From: Herbiconiux daphne
Lineage (GTDB): Bacteria; Actinomycetota; Actinomycetes; Actinomycetales; Microbacteriaceae
Assembly: GCF_024979295.1 (NCBI RefSeq)
Contig: NZ_JANLCJ010000010.1
Coordinates: forward strand, 1-64,000
Reading direction: 5' to 3'
DNA: 64,000 bases
Shown: positions 16,774 to 24,607 of the stretch, in pieces
Position numbering within the stretch: position 1 is the first letter of the stretch
Layout: every line of letters begins with the position of its first letter
Made by a program: the position numbers and the translations under genes
Notes under the pieces: model-generated
Told to the model about the DNA's origin: nothing
The model's database searches: none
The model's input: only the letters and a program-made list of their open reading frames with translations

Positions 16774-18653
16774 GCAGCGCCGTGCGCCGGATGTCGATCG
16801 TCATCGTCGGCAGCGGCGTGGCGGGCCTCGTCACCGCGCTCGCCCTCGGCGACCGCCACGACGTCACGGTCGTCACCAAGTCGACGATCGACGAGGGCAA
16901 CACGCGCTACGCCCAGGGCGGCATCGCGGCGGCGGTGATGCCGGGCGACTCCGTCGAGTCGCACATCGCCGACACCCTCGTGGCCGGCGCCGGGCTGAGC
17001 GACCCCGAGGCGGTGCGCGTGCTCTGCACCGAGGGTCCTGACCGCATCCGCGATCTCATTCGCTGGGGCGTCGAGTTCGACCGCGAGAACGGCGACCCGG
17101 ATGCCGGCTTCGACGCCGGGCTCGAGGGGGCGCACTCGTTCCACCGCATCCTGCACGCGGGTGGCGACGCCACCGGCTACGAGGTCGAGCGGGCGCTCGT
17201 GCGAGCGGTGCGCGGCACGGCGGCGCGCGTGCTCGAGCAGGCGTTCGTGGTGGATCTCGTGGTGGGCGGGCGTGCCGGTGCCGGCACCGGGGGCGCGCCT
17301 GCCGTCACCGGCGTCACCGTGCTGCGAGACGGCGTGCTCGAGACGATCGCGGCCGACGCCGTGGTGCTCGCGAGTGGCGGCATCGGGCAGCTCTATCCGC
17401 ACACGACGAATCCGTCGGTCACCACGGGCGACGGCGCGGCCGCGGCCCTGCGGGCAGGCGCGGTGCTGGCCGACGTGGAGTTCGTGCAGTTCCACCCCAC
17501 GGCGCTGGCGGTGCCGGGGTCGTTCCTCGTCTCGGAGGCCGTGCGGGGCGACGGTGCCGTGCTGCGCAATTCCCGTGGCGAGCGCTTCATGCTGCACGAG
17601 CATCCGCTGGCCGAGCTGGCGCCCCGAGATATCGTGGCCCGCGCGATCGCGGCCGAGATGACGGCGACGGGCGCACCGGTGCTGCTCGACGCCACCGCCC
17701 TCGGAGCCGACGAACTCGAACGCCGCTTTCCCACGATCTCGGCGGCCAGCCGCGAGCACGGTTTCGACTGGAGCCGCGAGCCCGTGCCGGTGGCGCCCGC
17801 TGCGCACTACTGGATGGGCGGGGTGGCCACCGACCTCGACGCCCGCACCTCGGTCGCGGGGCTCTTCGCCGTCGGCGAGGTCTCGTGCACCGGCGTGCAC
17901 GGCGCGAACCGCCTGGCGTCGAACTCGCTGCTCGAGTCGCTCGTGTTCGCCCACCGTGCTGCCGCGGCCATCGACGCCGACGCGCAGATTTCGGCCGATG
18001 CCGGTGACGGTAGTGACGCGGGTGTCGGTTCACGCCCGTGGCGTGGGCTCGCCAACTCGCAGCCGCTCACCCCGGCACCGCGCGGTGACGCGACAGAGAC
18101 CGATCCCGTCACGACCGAGCCGACACGCGCCGAGCTCCACGCGGTTCTGTGGCAGAGCGCGGGGGTGCACCGCGATGCCGACGGGCTCCGCGCTGCTCGA
18201 GCGACGTTGGCCGGTTGGCACATCCCGGTCGATCCCGTGCAGCCCGTCGACCCGGGCGACCTCGCGACCGGCATCGAGCGCCTCGAGACCGCCAACCTGC
18301 TGCAGCTCGCCCGCGTGCTGGTGGATGCCGCGCTCGCGCGCGAAGAATCCCGGGGTGCCCACTACCGGGCCGACCACCCGCAGGCCGATGCCGCTTTCGC
18401 GCACCATCTGACCGTCGCGGCATCCGAGACGCCCCGCATCGCTGCGCGCGAGCGCGCGGTGGCCCGGGCGGCCATCCAGTCCACGGCGATCCGTCCGGCC
18501 GCGATCCCTCCGGCAGCGGTCACTCCGGCCGCGATCCATCTGCCGGCGGTTGCTCCGGCCGCGATCCGTCCAGCCGCGGCCCCTCCCGCCGCGGTCCAAC
18601 CGGCAGCGGCCGCTGCCGCGACGACCCACCAGAAAGTGACGGCGAGCGCCTGA
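16770..18653 (+). CDS. nadB: L-aspartate oxidase
   Basis: NadB oxidises L-aspartate to iminoaspartate with FAD, the first step of bacterial NAD synthesis. The 627-residue product has the FAD dinucleotide fold 'IVIVGSGVAGLVTALAL' (about residues 10-26), 'NTRYAQGGIAAAV', 'VEFVQFHPTAL', 'HYWMGGVATDLDARTSVAGLFAVGEVSCTGVHGANRLASNSLLE'. A Gly/Asp-rich insert lies near 405-445. The last 60 or so residues are an Ala/Pro-rich degenerate repeat (AIRPAAIPPAAV-type) not seen in most NadB proteins. ATG overlaps the nadA stop. Confidence 0.95.
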   Translation: MSSAVRRMSIVIVGSGVAGLVTALALGDRHDVTVVTKSTIDEGNTRYAQGGIAAAVMPGDSVESHIADTLVAGAGLSDPEAVRVLCTEGPDRIRDLIRWGVEFDRENGDPDAGFDAGLEGAHSFHRILHAGGDATGYEVERALVRAVRGTAARVLEQAFVVDLVVGGRAGAGTGGAPAVTGVTVLRDGVLETIAADAVVLASGGIGQLYPHTTNPSVTTGDGAAAALRAGAVLADVEFVQFHPTALAVPGSFLVSEAVRGDGAVLRNSRGERFMLHEHPLAELAPRDIVARAIAAEMTATGAPVLLDATALGADELERRFPTISAASREHGFDWSREPVPVAPAAHYWMGGVATDLDARTSVAGLFAVGEVSCTGVHGANRLASNSLLESLVFAHRAAAAIDADAQISADAGDGSDAGVGSRPWRGLANSQPLTPAPRGDATETDPVTTEPTRAELHAVLWQSAGVHRDADGLRAARATLAGWHIPVDPVQPVDPGDLATGIERLETANLLQLARVLVDAALAREESRGAHYRADHPQADAAFAHHLTVAASETPRIAARERAVARAAIQSTAIRPAAIPPAAVTPAAIHLPAVAPAAIRPAAAPPAAVQPAAAAAATTHQKVTASA

Positions 18654-19522
18654 TGCTCCTCACCCCGCAGTTGCTCGACGACGTCATCTCGCGCGCGCTC
18701 GCCGAAGACGCCCCCTGGGGCGACATCACGTCCGAACTGCTCATCCCCGCCGAGGCGACCATCGACGCCGCCCTCGTCGCGCGCGAGCCCGGCGTGTTGA
18801 GCGGGGGAGCCGTCTTCGCCGCGGTCATGACGGCGGTCGACGCCGCTGTCGTCACCGAGCTGCTCATCGGCGACGGCGACCGCTTCTCGGCGGGGGATGT
18901 GCTCGCCACAGTGAGCGGCCGGGCGCGCAGCGTTCTGCGGGCCGAGCGCGTCGCCCTCAACCTCGTGCAGCGCATGAGCGGAATCGCGACCCTCACGGCA
19001 GACTATGTCGCCCAGGTGGCGGAAACCTCGGCCCGCATCGCCGACACCCGCAAGACCACGCCCGGCCTCAGAGCCCTCGAGCGCCAGGCGGTTCGCGACG
19101 GCGGCGGCCACAACCACCGGTTCTCGCTGTCGGATGCCGTGCTGGCCAAAGACAACCACCTCGCGGTGCTCGCGGCACAGCACGCCGGTGACGTCGCCGC
19201 CGCCCTGCGCGCGGTGCGCGCCCAGCTCTCGCACACCACCCACCTTGAGGTCGAGGTCGACCGCATCGACCAGATCGAGCCCGTGCTGGCGGGTGGAGTC
19301 GACACGATCATGCTCGACAACTTCTCGCTCGACGACCTCCGCGACGCAGTCGCGCTGATCGCCGGGCGCGCCACGATCGACGCCAGCGGCGGGGTGAACC
19401 TCGACACCGTGGCCGGCATCGCCGCTACGGGGGTCGACATCATCTCGGTGGGCGCCCTCACCCACAGCGTTCGCGCGCTCGATCTCGGTCTCGACGTCGC
19501 GTTCACCGCGGCTCCGGCCTGA
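18653..19522 (+). CDS. nadC: nicotinate-nucleotide diphosphorylase (carboxylating)
   Basis: NadC makes nicotinate mononucleotide from quinolinate and PRPP. The 289-residue product has the normal length. Visible motifs are 'EDAPWGDITSELL', 'RKTTPGLRALERQAVRDGGGHNHRFSLSDAVLAKDNH' (quinolinate-binding Arg/His/Lys), 'LEVEVD', 'TIMLDNFSLDDL' and 'DASGGVNLDTVAGIAATGVDIISVGALTHS'. ATG shares a base with the nadB stop (TGATG). It completes the de novo nadABC set. Confidence 0.96.
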   Translation: MLLTPQLLDDVISRALAEDAPWGDITSELLIPAEATIDAALVAREPGVLSGGAVFAAVMTAVDAAVVTELLIGDGDRFSAGDVLATVSGRARSVLRAERVALNLVQRMSGIATLTADYVAQVAETSARIADTRKTTPGLRALERQAVRDGGGHNHRFSLSDAVLAKDNHLAVLAAQHAGDVAAALRAVRAQLSHTTHLEVEVDRIDQIEPVLAGGVDTIMLDNFSLDDLRDAVALIAGRATIDASGGVNLDTVAGIAATGVDIISVGALTHSVRALDLGLDVAFTAAPA

Positions 19523-19538
19523 CACCCCGGAACCTCCC

Positions 19539-20678
19539 GTGATCTACCTCGACTCCGCCGCCACCACGCCGGTCAGGCGTGACGTGCTCGAAGCCATGTG
19601 GCCCTATCTCACAGGCGACTTCGGCAACCCGTCGAGCCATCACGGCGTCGGCGAGTCAGCAGCCCGGGCCCTCACCCAGGCCCGGCGCAGGGTGGCCGAC
19701 TGGCTCGGCTGCCGCGCGAGCGAGATCGTGTTCACCTCGGGGGGCACCGAGGCCGACAACCTCGCCATCAAGGGCATCGCCCTCGCCGCTCCGCGCGGCC
19801 GGCACATCGTGCTGAGTGCCATCGAGCATCCGGCGGTGGTCGAGTCGGTCGATCATTTGCGACGGCTGCACGGGTTCGAGGTCACGGTCGTTCCCGTCGA
19901 TCACCACGGGCTCGTCTCGGCGGCCGACTTCGCGTCGGCGCTCCGCCCCGACACCACCCTCGCCACGATCATGCTCGCCAACAACGAGATCGGCACGATG
20001 CAGCCGATCGCCGCGCTGGCCGAGATCGCCCACGCCTCCGGAGTGCCGTTCCACACCGATGCCGTGCAGGCCGCGGGCTGGCTCGACGTGCGGCTCGACA
20101 CGCTCGGGGTCGACGCCCTGAGCGTGTCGGGTCACAAACTCGGTGCCCCGAAGGGCGTCGGCGTGCTCGCCGTGCGCCAGCGCCTGCGGCTCGAACCGGT
20201 CGTGCACGGCGGGGGCCAGGAGCGCGGCCACCGCTCCGGCACCGAGAACGTCGCCTTCGCGGTGGGGTTCGCCGCCGCCGTCGCGGCCACCGAACCCGAG
20301 CGCCTCCAGGCGGCCGCCCGCACCACCCGGTTGCGCGACGACTTCATCGGGGCGGTGCTGGCCGATGTTCCGGGTGCGATGCTCACGGGGCATCCGGTCG
20401 ACCGCCTGCCCTCGGTCGCATCGTTCTGCTTTCCCGGAACAAGCGGTGAGGCGGTGCTGCTGCAGCTCGAGGAGCGCGGCATCACGGTGTCGAGCGGCTC
20501 GGCCTGCGCGGCCGGCAGCGACGACCCGTCGCCGGTGCTGCTCGCCCTCGGCATCGCCCCCCAGGTCGCCCAGACCGCCGTGCGCTTCACCCTCACGCCC
20601 ACGACCACCGCCGACGAACTCGCCCAGACGGTGCGATCGCTCGTCGAGGCGGTGGCGGATGTCGCGTCCCTGAGGTGA
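19539..20678 (+). CDS. cysteine desulfurase (NifS/IscS class), likely serving NadA
   Basis: The 379-residue PLP enzyme releases sulfur from cysteine for Fe-S assembly. It begins 'MIYLDSAATTPVRRDVLEAM'; the PLP lysine lies in 'SGHKLGAPKGVGVL', with 'GGGQERGHRSGTENV' and the catalytic Cys in 'SSGSACAAGSDDPSPVLLALG'. It starts with GTG 16 bases after nadC. Cysteine desulfurases next to nad genes (called NadS in some species) are thought to build or repair the NadA cluster. That role is inferred from position. Confidence 0.9.
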   Translation: MIYLDSAATTPVRRDVLEAMWPYLTGDFGNPSSHHGVGESAARALTQARRRVADWLGCRASEIVFTSGGTEADNLAIKGIALAAPRGRHIVLSAIEHPAVVESVDHLRRLHGFEVTVVPVDHHGLVSAADFASALRPDTTLATIMLANNEIGTMQPIAALAEIAHASGVPFHTDAVQAAGWLDVRLDTLGVDALSVSGHKLGAPKGVGVLAVRQRLRLEPVVHGGGQERGHRSGTENVAFAVGFAAAVAATEPERLQAAARTTRLRDDFIGAVLADVPGAMLTGHPVDRLPSVASFCFPGTSGEAVLLQLEERGITVSSGSACAAGSDDPSPVLLALGIAPQVAQTAVRFTLTPTTTADELAQTVRSLVEAVADVASLR

Positions 20679-20746
20679 TCCGCCGTGCCGCGCCGGTCGC
20701 CGCCGGGCGTTCACCGGTCGGCAACGTCGGAGTCATCGGGGAGTCG

Positions 20747-20758
20747 TAGTCTCGCCGG
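20747..20758 (+). promoter_or_regulatory. -10 box of a probable leaderless promoter
   Basis: TAGTCT (20747-20752) is followed by six bases and GTG 20759. There is no Shine-Dalgarno sequence. Confidence 0.5.
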
Positions 20759-21133
20759 GTGTCCGAGCAGCTCCACCCTTTCGACGTCGCCGAGGCGCGC
20801 CGCGTGCTCGACCTGGTCACGCGGTCGCAGACCGCCCGGCTGGCTTTCATCGCCGCCTACGACGGTCCGGGTGACGCGGTGGGCGTGTTGAGGAACCACC
20901 TCGCTCGACTCGACGATCCCGCCGCCAACGCCGCCGATCGGGCGCACCGCGAGCACCTCGCCGAGGCGGCTTTCGCCCGCCCGGCCACGAAGGCCGAGTC
21001 CAAGGCCGCCGACCGCGCGCTCGCGGTCTTCAGCGCCGCCGACGCGCAACGGGCCAGGGAACTGCTCGGGCTGGTCCCCGCATTCGCCGCGGTGGCACCG
21101 TGGCTCGGCAGCGCGCACGCTCCCGGGGCCTGA
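20759..21133 (+). CDS. hypothetical protein
   Basis: The 124-residue product is rich in Ala, Arg and Leu and predicted mostly helical, with no signal peptide or membrane segment ('SEQLHPFDVAEARRVLDLVTRSQTARLAF', 'LLGLVPAFAAVAPWLGSAHAP'). I do not recognise a family. Support for it being real comes from the TAGTCT box six bases before its GTG start and from codon position bias like that of its neighbours. It is convergent with the DtxR-type gene. Confidence 0.6.
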   Translation: MSEQLHPFDVAEARRVLDLVTRSQTARLAFIAAYDGPGDAVGVLRNHLARLDDPAANAADRAHREHLAEAAFARPATKAESKAADRALAVFSAADAQRARELLGLVPAFAAVAPWLGSAHAPGA

Positions 21134-21162
21134 GCGCTCGTGCCTGGCGGCTGGTCCGACTC

Positions 21163-21852
21163 TCAGGCGGTGACCCAGATGGCGTCGAGCGCCGCCGGAG
21201 CGATTCCCACGGTCTCGCCCGGCGCAGCACCGCCGACGAGAAGGGCCGGCGTGTCGCCGCCCGTCACCCTCACCCGCGTGCCCGGCACCACGCCGCGCTC
21301 GCCGAGCGTGCGCAGCAGCGAGGGGTCGCGGTCGCTGATCCGCACCACCCGGCCCTCGTGACCGTCGGCGGCATCCGCCAGCACGATCGCGTCGAATCGC
21401 GGAACCACGCCGGCCGCCGACGGGATGGGGTCGCCGTGCGGATCCTGCACCGGATGCCCCAGCCGCTCGTCGATGGCGTCGAGCAGGCGATCGCTGATCG
21501 AGTGCTCGAGCACTTCGGCCTCGTCGTGAACCTCGTGCCAGGCGTAGCCCATCTCCCGCACGAGCCACGTCTCGATCAGCCGGTGTCGCCGCAGCACCCC
21601 CATCGCCCGCATGCGCCCGTCGGCGGTCAGCGTCAGCGGGCCGTAGGGCACATGGGTGATGAGCCCGGAGGCCGCGAGCTTCTTCACCATCTCGGTCACC
21701 GATGACGGCGCCACCCCGAGCCGCGCGGCGAGCACCGAGGGACTGATCGGATCAGGCTGCCACTCCGTGTGGGCGTAGATCGTCTTGAGGTAGTTCTCGG
21801 CCGCGATGTCCTGGCCCGCGGTGCTGCGGGGCAGAGCGGGGGGTGTGGTCAT
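21163..21852 (-). CDS. DtxR/MntR-family metal-dependent regulator
   Basis: The 229-residue protein has a winged helix ('AAENYLKTIYAHTE', 'LAARLGVAPSSVTEMVKKLAASGLITHVPYGPLTLT', about residues 15-70) and a dimerisation/metal-binding domain with 'VLRRHRLIETWLVREMGYAWHEVHDEAEVLEHSISDRLLDAIDERLGHPVQDPHGDPIP'. The C-terminal SH3/FeoA-like domain spans about 150-229. The Glu/His pattern of the middle domain fits Mn or Fe sensing. It is divergent from the Nramp transporter, which has a DtxR-type operator over its start, so manganese control is the best guess. It resembles MntR/SirR-type long members. Confidence 0.88.
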   Translation of the reverse strand: MTTPPALPRSTAGQDIAAENYLKTIYAHTEWQPDPISPSVLAARLGVAPSSVTEMVKKLAASGLITHVPYGPLTLTADGRMRAMGVLRRHRLIETWLVREMGYAWHEVHDEAEVLEHSISDRLLDAIDERLGHPVQDPHGDPIPSAAGVVPRFDAIVLADAADGHEGRVVRISDRDPSLLRTLGERGVVPGTRVRVTGGDTPALLVGGAAPGETVGIAPAALDAIWVTA

Positions 21853-21915
21853 GGTCGTTCCAGTTTAGGGCGTGGCCCCGTGGAGCCCCCGAGTGCTGCA
21901 AGCTGCTTCCGCCAC

Positions 21916-21960
21916 TTGGGTGGGCGGTCGATCGGTGCTAATTTTTAGGCATGCCTAAAA
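21916..21960 (+). promoter_or_regulatory. mntH-type promoter with MntR-like operator over the start codon
   Basis: TTGGGT (21916-21921), 17 bases, TAATTT (21939-21944), six bases, ATG 21951. The expected transcription start is therefore the A of the start codon. The perfect 18-base palindrome TTTTAGGCATGCCTAAAA spans 21943-21960 and covers the end of the -10 box, the start point and the first codons. The TTTAGGC-type half site is typical of DtxR-family regulators. Confidence 0.75.
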
Positions 21961-23396
21961 GTGCGGTGCGGCCGGGAGCGCCGAAAGCCTCCACCGCGCG
22001 ACGACGGGGCAGGGCGACGCCGGGCACCACGCGTCTCGGCCTCCCTGGCGCCCGGCCCCGGTGGTGGCACACCATCGCGATGTTCGGCCCGGCCTTCGTG
22101 GCCTCCATCGCCTACGTCGATCCCGGCAACGTGGCCGCCAACCTCACGTCGGGCGCCCAGTACGGCTACCTTCTGGTCTGGGTGCTCGTTCTGGCCAATG
22201 CAATGGCCGTGCTCATCCAATACCAGTCCGCGAAACTCGGAATCGTCACCGGCCAGACGCTTCCCGAGCACGTCGGCGCCCGAACCCGGCCGTGGGGCCG
22301 GCGTGCCTACTGGGTGCAGGCCGAGATCGTGGCGGCCGCCACCGACATCGCCGAAGTGCTGGGCGGGGCCATCGCCCTCAACCTGCTGTTCGGCGTGCCG
22401 CTCGTGATGGGCGGCGTGATCGTGGGGATCGTCTCGATGGTGCTCCTCCTCGTGCAGAACGCCCGCCGGCAACGCACCTTCGAACTCATGATCATGGGAT
22501 TGCTGGCGGTCATCGCCTTCGGCTTCCTGGCCGGCGTCTTCGTCTCGCACGTCGACTGGTTCGCCGCCGCCGACGGACTGGTGCCCCGCTTCGAGGGCGC
22601 CCCCACGGTGCTGCTCGCGGCGAGCATGCTGGGCGCCACCGTCATGCCGCACGCGATCTATCTGCACTCGGCACTGGCCCGCGACCGGCACCACGTCGAG
22701 TTCGCGGCCCACGCCGAGCGAACCGACTTCACGGGCGACTCCCTGCGGCCGCGTGGGGAGGAGCAGAGCGCAACCGAAGCGCCTGGCGCGCCAGTGCAAC
22801 CCAGCTCCTCCCGAATCGCCTCGCCCACGCGCCTGCGCCTGCTGCTGCGCGCCACCCGCGGCGATGTCGTCATCGCCCTGCTGCTGGCCGGCGCCGTCAA
22901 CATCGCCATGCTGCTGCTCGCCGCCTCGAGCCTGCGCGGGGTCGACGGAACCGACACCATCCCCGGCGCCTACGTCGCCATCCAGTCGGCACTCGGCCCC
23001 ACGATCGCCACCATCTTCGCCGTCGGCCTGCTCGCGTCGGGCCTCGCCTCCACCTCGGTGGGCGCCTACGCGGGCTCGGTCATCATGAAGGGCCTGCTCC
23101 GCATCCGGGTGCCCGTCGTGGCCCGCCGGGTCGTCACGCTCATCCCCGCCCTGATCGTGCTCGGCGTCGGCATCGACCCCACCTGGGCCCTCGTGCTCAG
23201 CCAGGTGCTGCTGAGCATCGGCATCCCGTTCGCCCTCATCCCGCTCATCCGTCTTACCGGCGATCGCACCCTCATGGGCGAATTCGCCGACCGGATGCCG
23301 GTGCGCATCATCGCCTGGACCGTCGTCGCCCTCATCGTGGCCCTCAACGTCGTGCTCATCTTCCTGACGGTGACGGGCGCCGGCGTCGCCGCCTGA
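21951..23396 (+). CDS. mntH: Nramp-family divalent metal (Mn2+) transporter
   Basis: The 481-residue inner-membrane protein imports Mn2+/Fe2+ with protons. It shows the TM1 motif 'AYVDPGNVAANLTSG' (metal-binding Asp/Asn near residues 55-60) and the TM6 motif 'GATVMPHAIYLHSAL' (Met-Pro-His). About eleven membrane segments are visible. The N-terminal 40 residues are basic. Between TM6 and TM7 (about residues 265-285) there is a non-conserved segment encoded by a palindromic element (22756-22812). The start is fixed by the operator-promoter arrangement, which implies a leaderless message. Confidence 0.92.
   Translation: MPKSAVRPGAPKASTARRRGRATPGTTRLGLPGARPRWWHTIAMFGPAFVASIAYVDPGNVAANLTSGAQYGYLLVWVLVLANAMAVLIQYQSAKLGIVTGQTLPEHVGARTRPWGRRAYWVQAEIVAAATDIAEVLGGAIALNLLFGVPLVMGGVIVGIVSMVLLLVQNARRQRTFELMIMGLLAVIAFGFLAGVFVSHVDWFAAADGLVPRFEGAPTVLLAASMLGATVMPHAIYLHSALARDRHHVEFAAHAERTDFTGDSLRPRGEEQSATEAPGAPVQPSSSRIASPTRLRLLLRATRGDVVIALLLAGAVNIAMLLLAASSLRGVDGTDTIPGAYVAIQSALGPTIATIFAVGLLASGLASTSVGAYAGSVIMKGLLRIRVPVVARRVVTLIPALIVLGVGIDPTWALVLSQVLLSIGIPFALIPLIRLTGDRTLMGEFADRMPVRIIAWTVVALIVALNVVLIFLTVTGAGVAA
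22756..22812. repeat. palindromic element inside the Nramp gene
   Basis: Outer arms GGGAGGAGC (22756-22764) and GCTCCTCCC (22804-22812) flank an inner perfect palindrome CTGGCGCGCCAG (22783-22794). The left side shares GGGAGGAGCAGAGCGC exactly with the intergenic element at 36263-36325, and the right side shares GCTCCTCCCGAA. It is in frame and encodes part of the TM6-TM7 loop. Confidence 0.75.
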
Positions 23397-23534
23397 CGGC
23401 AAGGCGCCCGCCCGCCGCCGCGCCGCGCGCAGCCCGCGCAGCCCGCCCCACCCCGCGCATCCCCACCCCCCCCCGCGTCAGGATTTCGTGAGCAATCACC
23501 AACCGTTCACCCACGAGGCCTATCCTCGACATCC

Positions 23535-24593
23535 ATGCCCCTCATCGACAACGCGGTCTACGTCGCCGGCCATCGCGTGCACGACGCCTCGAGCCTCGAC
23601 GACACCTACGAGGTCATGCGCGAGCGCGACGGCATGGCCTGGATCGGCCTCTACCGCCCCGATGCCGACGAGATCCGGTCGGTCGAGACCGAGTTCGACC
23701 TGCACCACCTCGCCGTCGAAGACGCCCTCACCGGCCACCAGCGGCCCAAGCTCGAGCGCTACGGCGACACCCTCTTCGTGGTGCTGCGCCCCGCGCGCTA
23801 CCTCGACAAAGAGGAGCAGGTCGAGTTCGGCGAGTTGCACGTGTTCATCGGTCCGGGCTTCGTCGTCACCATCCGGCACGCCGAGTCGCCGAACCTCGCC
23901 GCCGTGCGCCACCGGCTCGAGGGCAACCCCGAGCTGCTGGCGCTCGGGCCCGAGGCGGTGCTCTACGCCATCGTCGACGAGGTGGTCGACGAATACGGGC
24001 CCGTGATCGCCGGGCTCGAGAACGACATCGACGAGATCGAGAAGCAGCTCTTCGGCGGCGACCCCGACGTGTCGCGCCGCATCTACGACCTGCTCGGCGA
24101 GGTCATGGACTTCCAGCGCGCCGTGCACCCGCTGACCGGCGTGCTCGAGGCACTGCTCAGGGGGTCGAGCAAGTACGGCGTCGACCTCGAGGTGCAACGC
24201 GGCATCCGTGACGTGCTCGACCACGTGCTGCAGATCGTCGGGCGAGCGGATGCCTTCCGCGCCACCCTGCAGAACGCCCTGACGGTGCATTCCACGCTCG
24301 CCACGCAGCGCCAGAACGACGAGATGCGGCGCATCTCCGAGGCCAGCCTCGCGCTCGCCGAAGACACCCGCAAGCTGTCGGAGACGAGCATTCAGCAGGG
24401 CGAGGAGGTGAAGAAGATCTCGGCCTGGGCCGCCATCCTCTTCGCCCCCACCCTCATCGGCACGATCTACGGCATGAACTTCGACTTCATGCCCGAACTG
24501 CACTGGAGGTTCGGCTACCCGCTCGCCGTGGGCGGCATGCTGCTGATGGGCGTCATCCTCTACCGCGTGTTCAAGCGCAACCACTGGCTCTGA
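23535..24593 (+). CDS. corA: CorA-family magnesium/cobalt transporter
   Basis: The 352-residue protein has the long cytosolic N-terminal domain of CorA ('FDLHHLAVEDALTGHQRPKLERYGDTLFVVLRPARYL', about residues 55-95), a long helical stalk (about 150-290) and two C-terminal membrane helices. The selectivity motif GMN lies in 'LIGTIYGMNFDFMPEL' near residue 315. It should act as a pentameric Mg2+ channel. TATCCT (23521-23526) is eight bases before ATG 23535, so the leader is very short. The gene continues the metal-homeostasis block. Confidence 0.93.
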   Translation: MPLIDNAVYVAGHRVHDASSLDDTYEVMRERDGMAWIGLYRPDADEIRSVETEFDLHHLAVEDALTGHQRPKLERYGDTLFVVLRPARYLDKEEQVEFGELHVFIGPGFVVTIRHAESPNLAAVRHRLEGNPELLALGPEAVLYAIVDEVVDEYGPVIAGLENDIDEIEKQLFGGDPDVSRRIYDLLGEVMDFQRAVHPLTGVLEALLRGSSKYGVDLEVQRGIRDVLDHVLQIVGRADAFRATLQNALTVHSTLATQRQNDEMRRISEASLALAEDTRKLSETSIQQGEEVKKISAWAAILFAPTLIGTIYGMNFDFMPELHWRFGYPLAVGGMLLMGVILYRVFKRNHWL

Positions 24594-24607
24594 GGCCGGC
24601 GCGGCGG

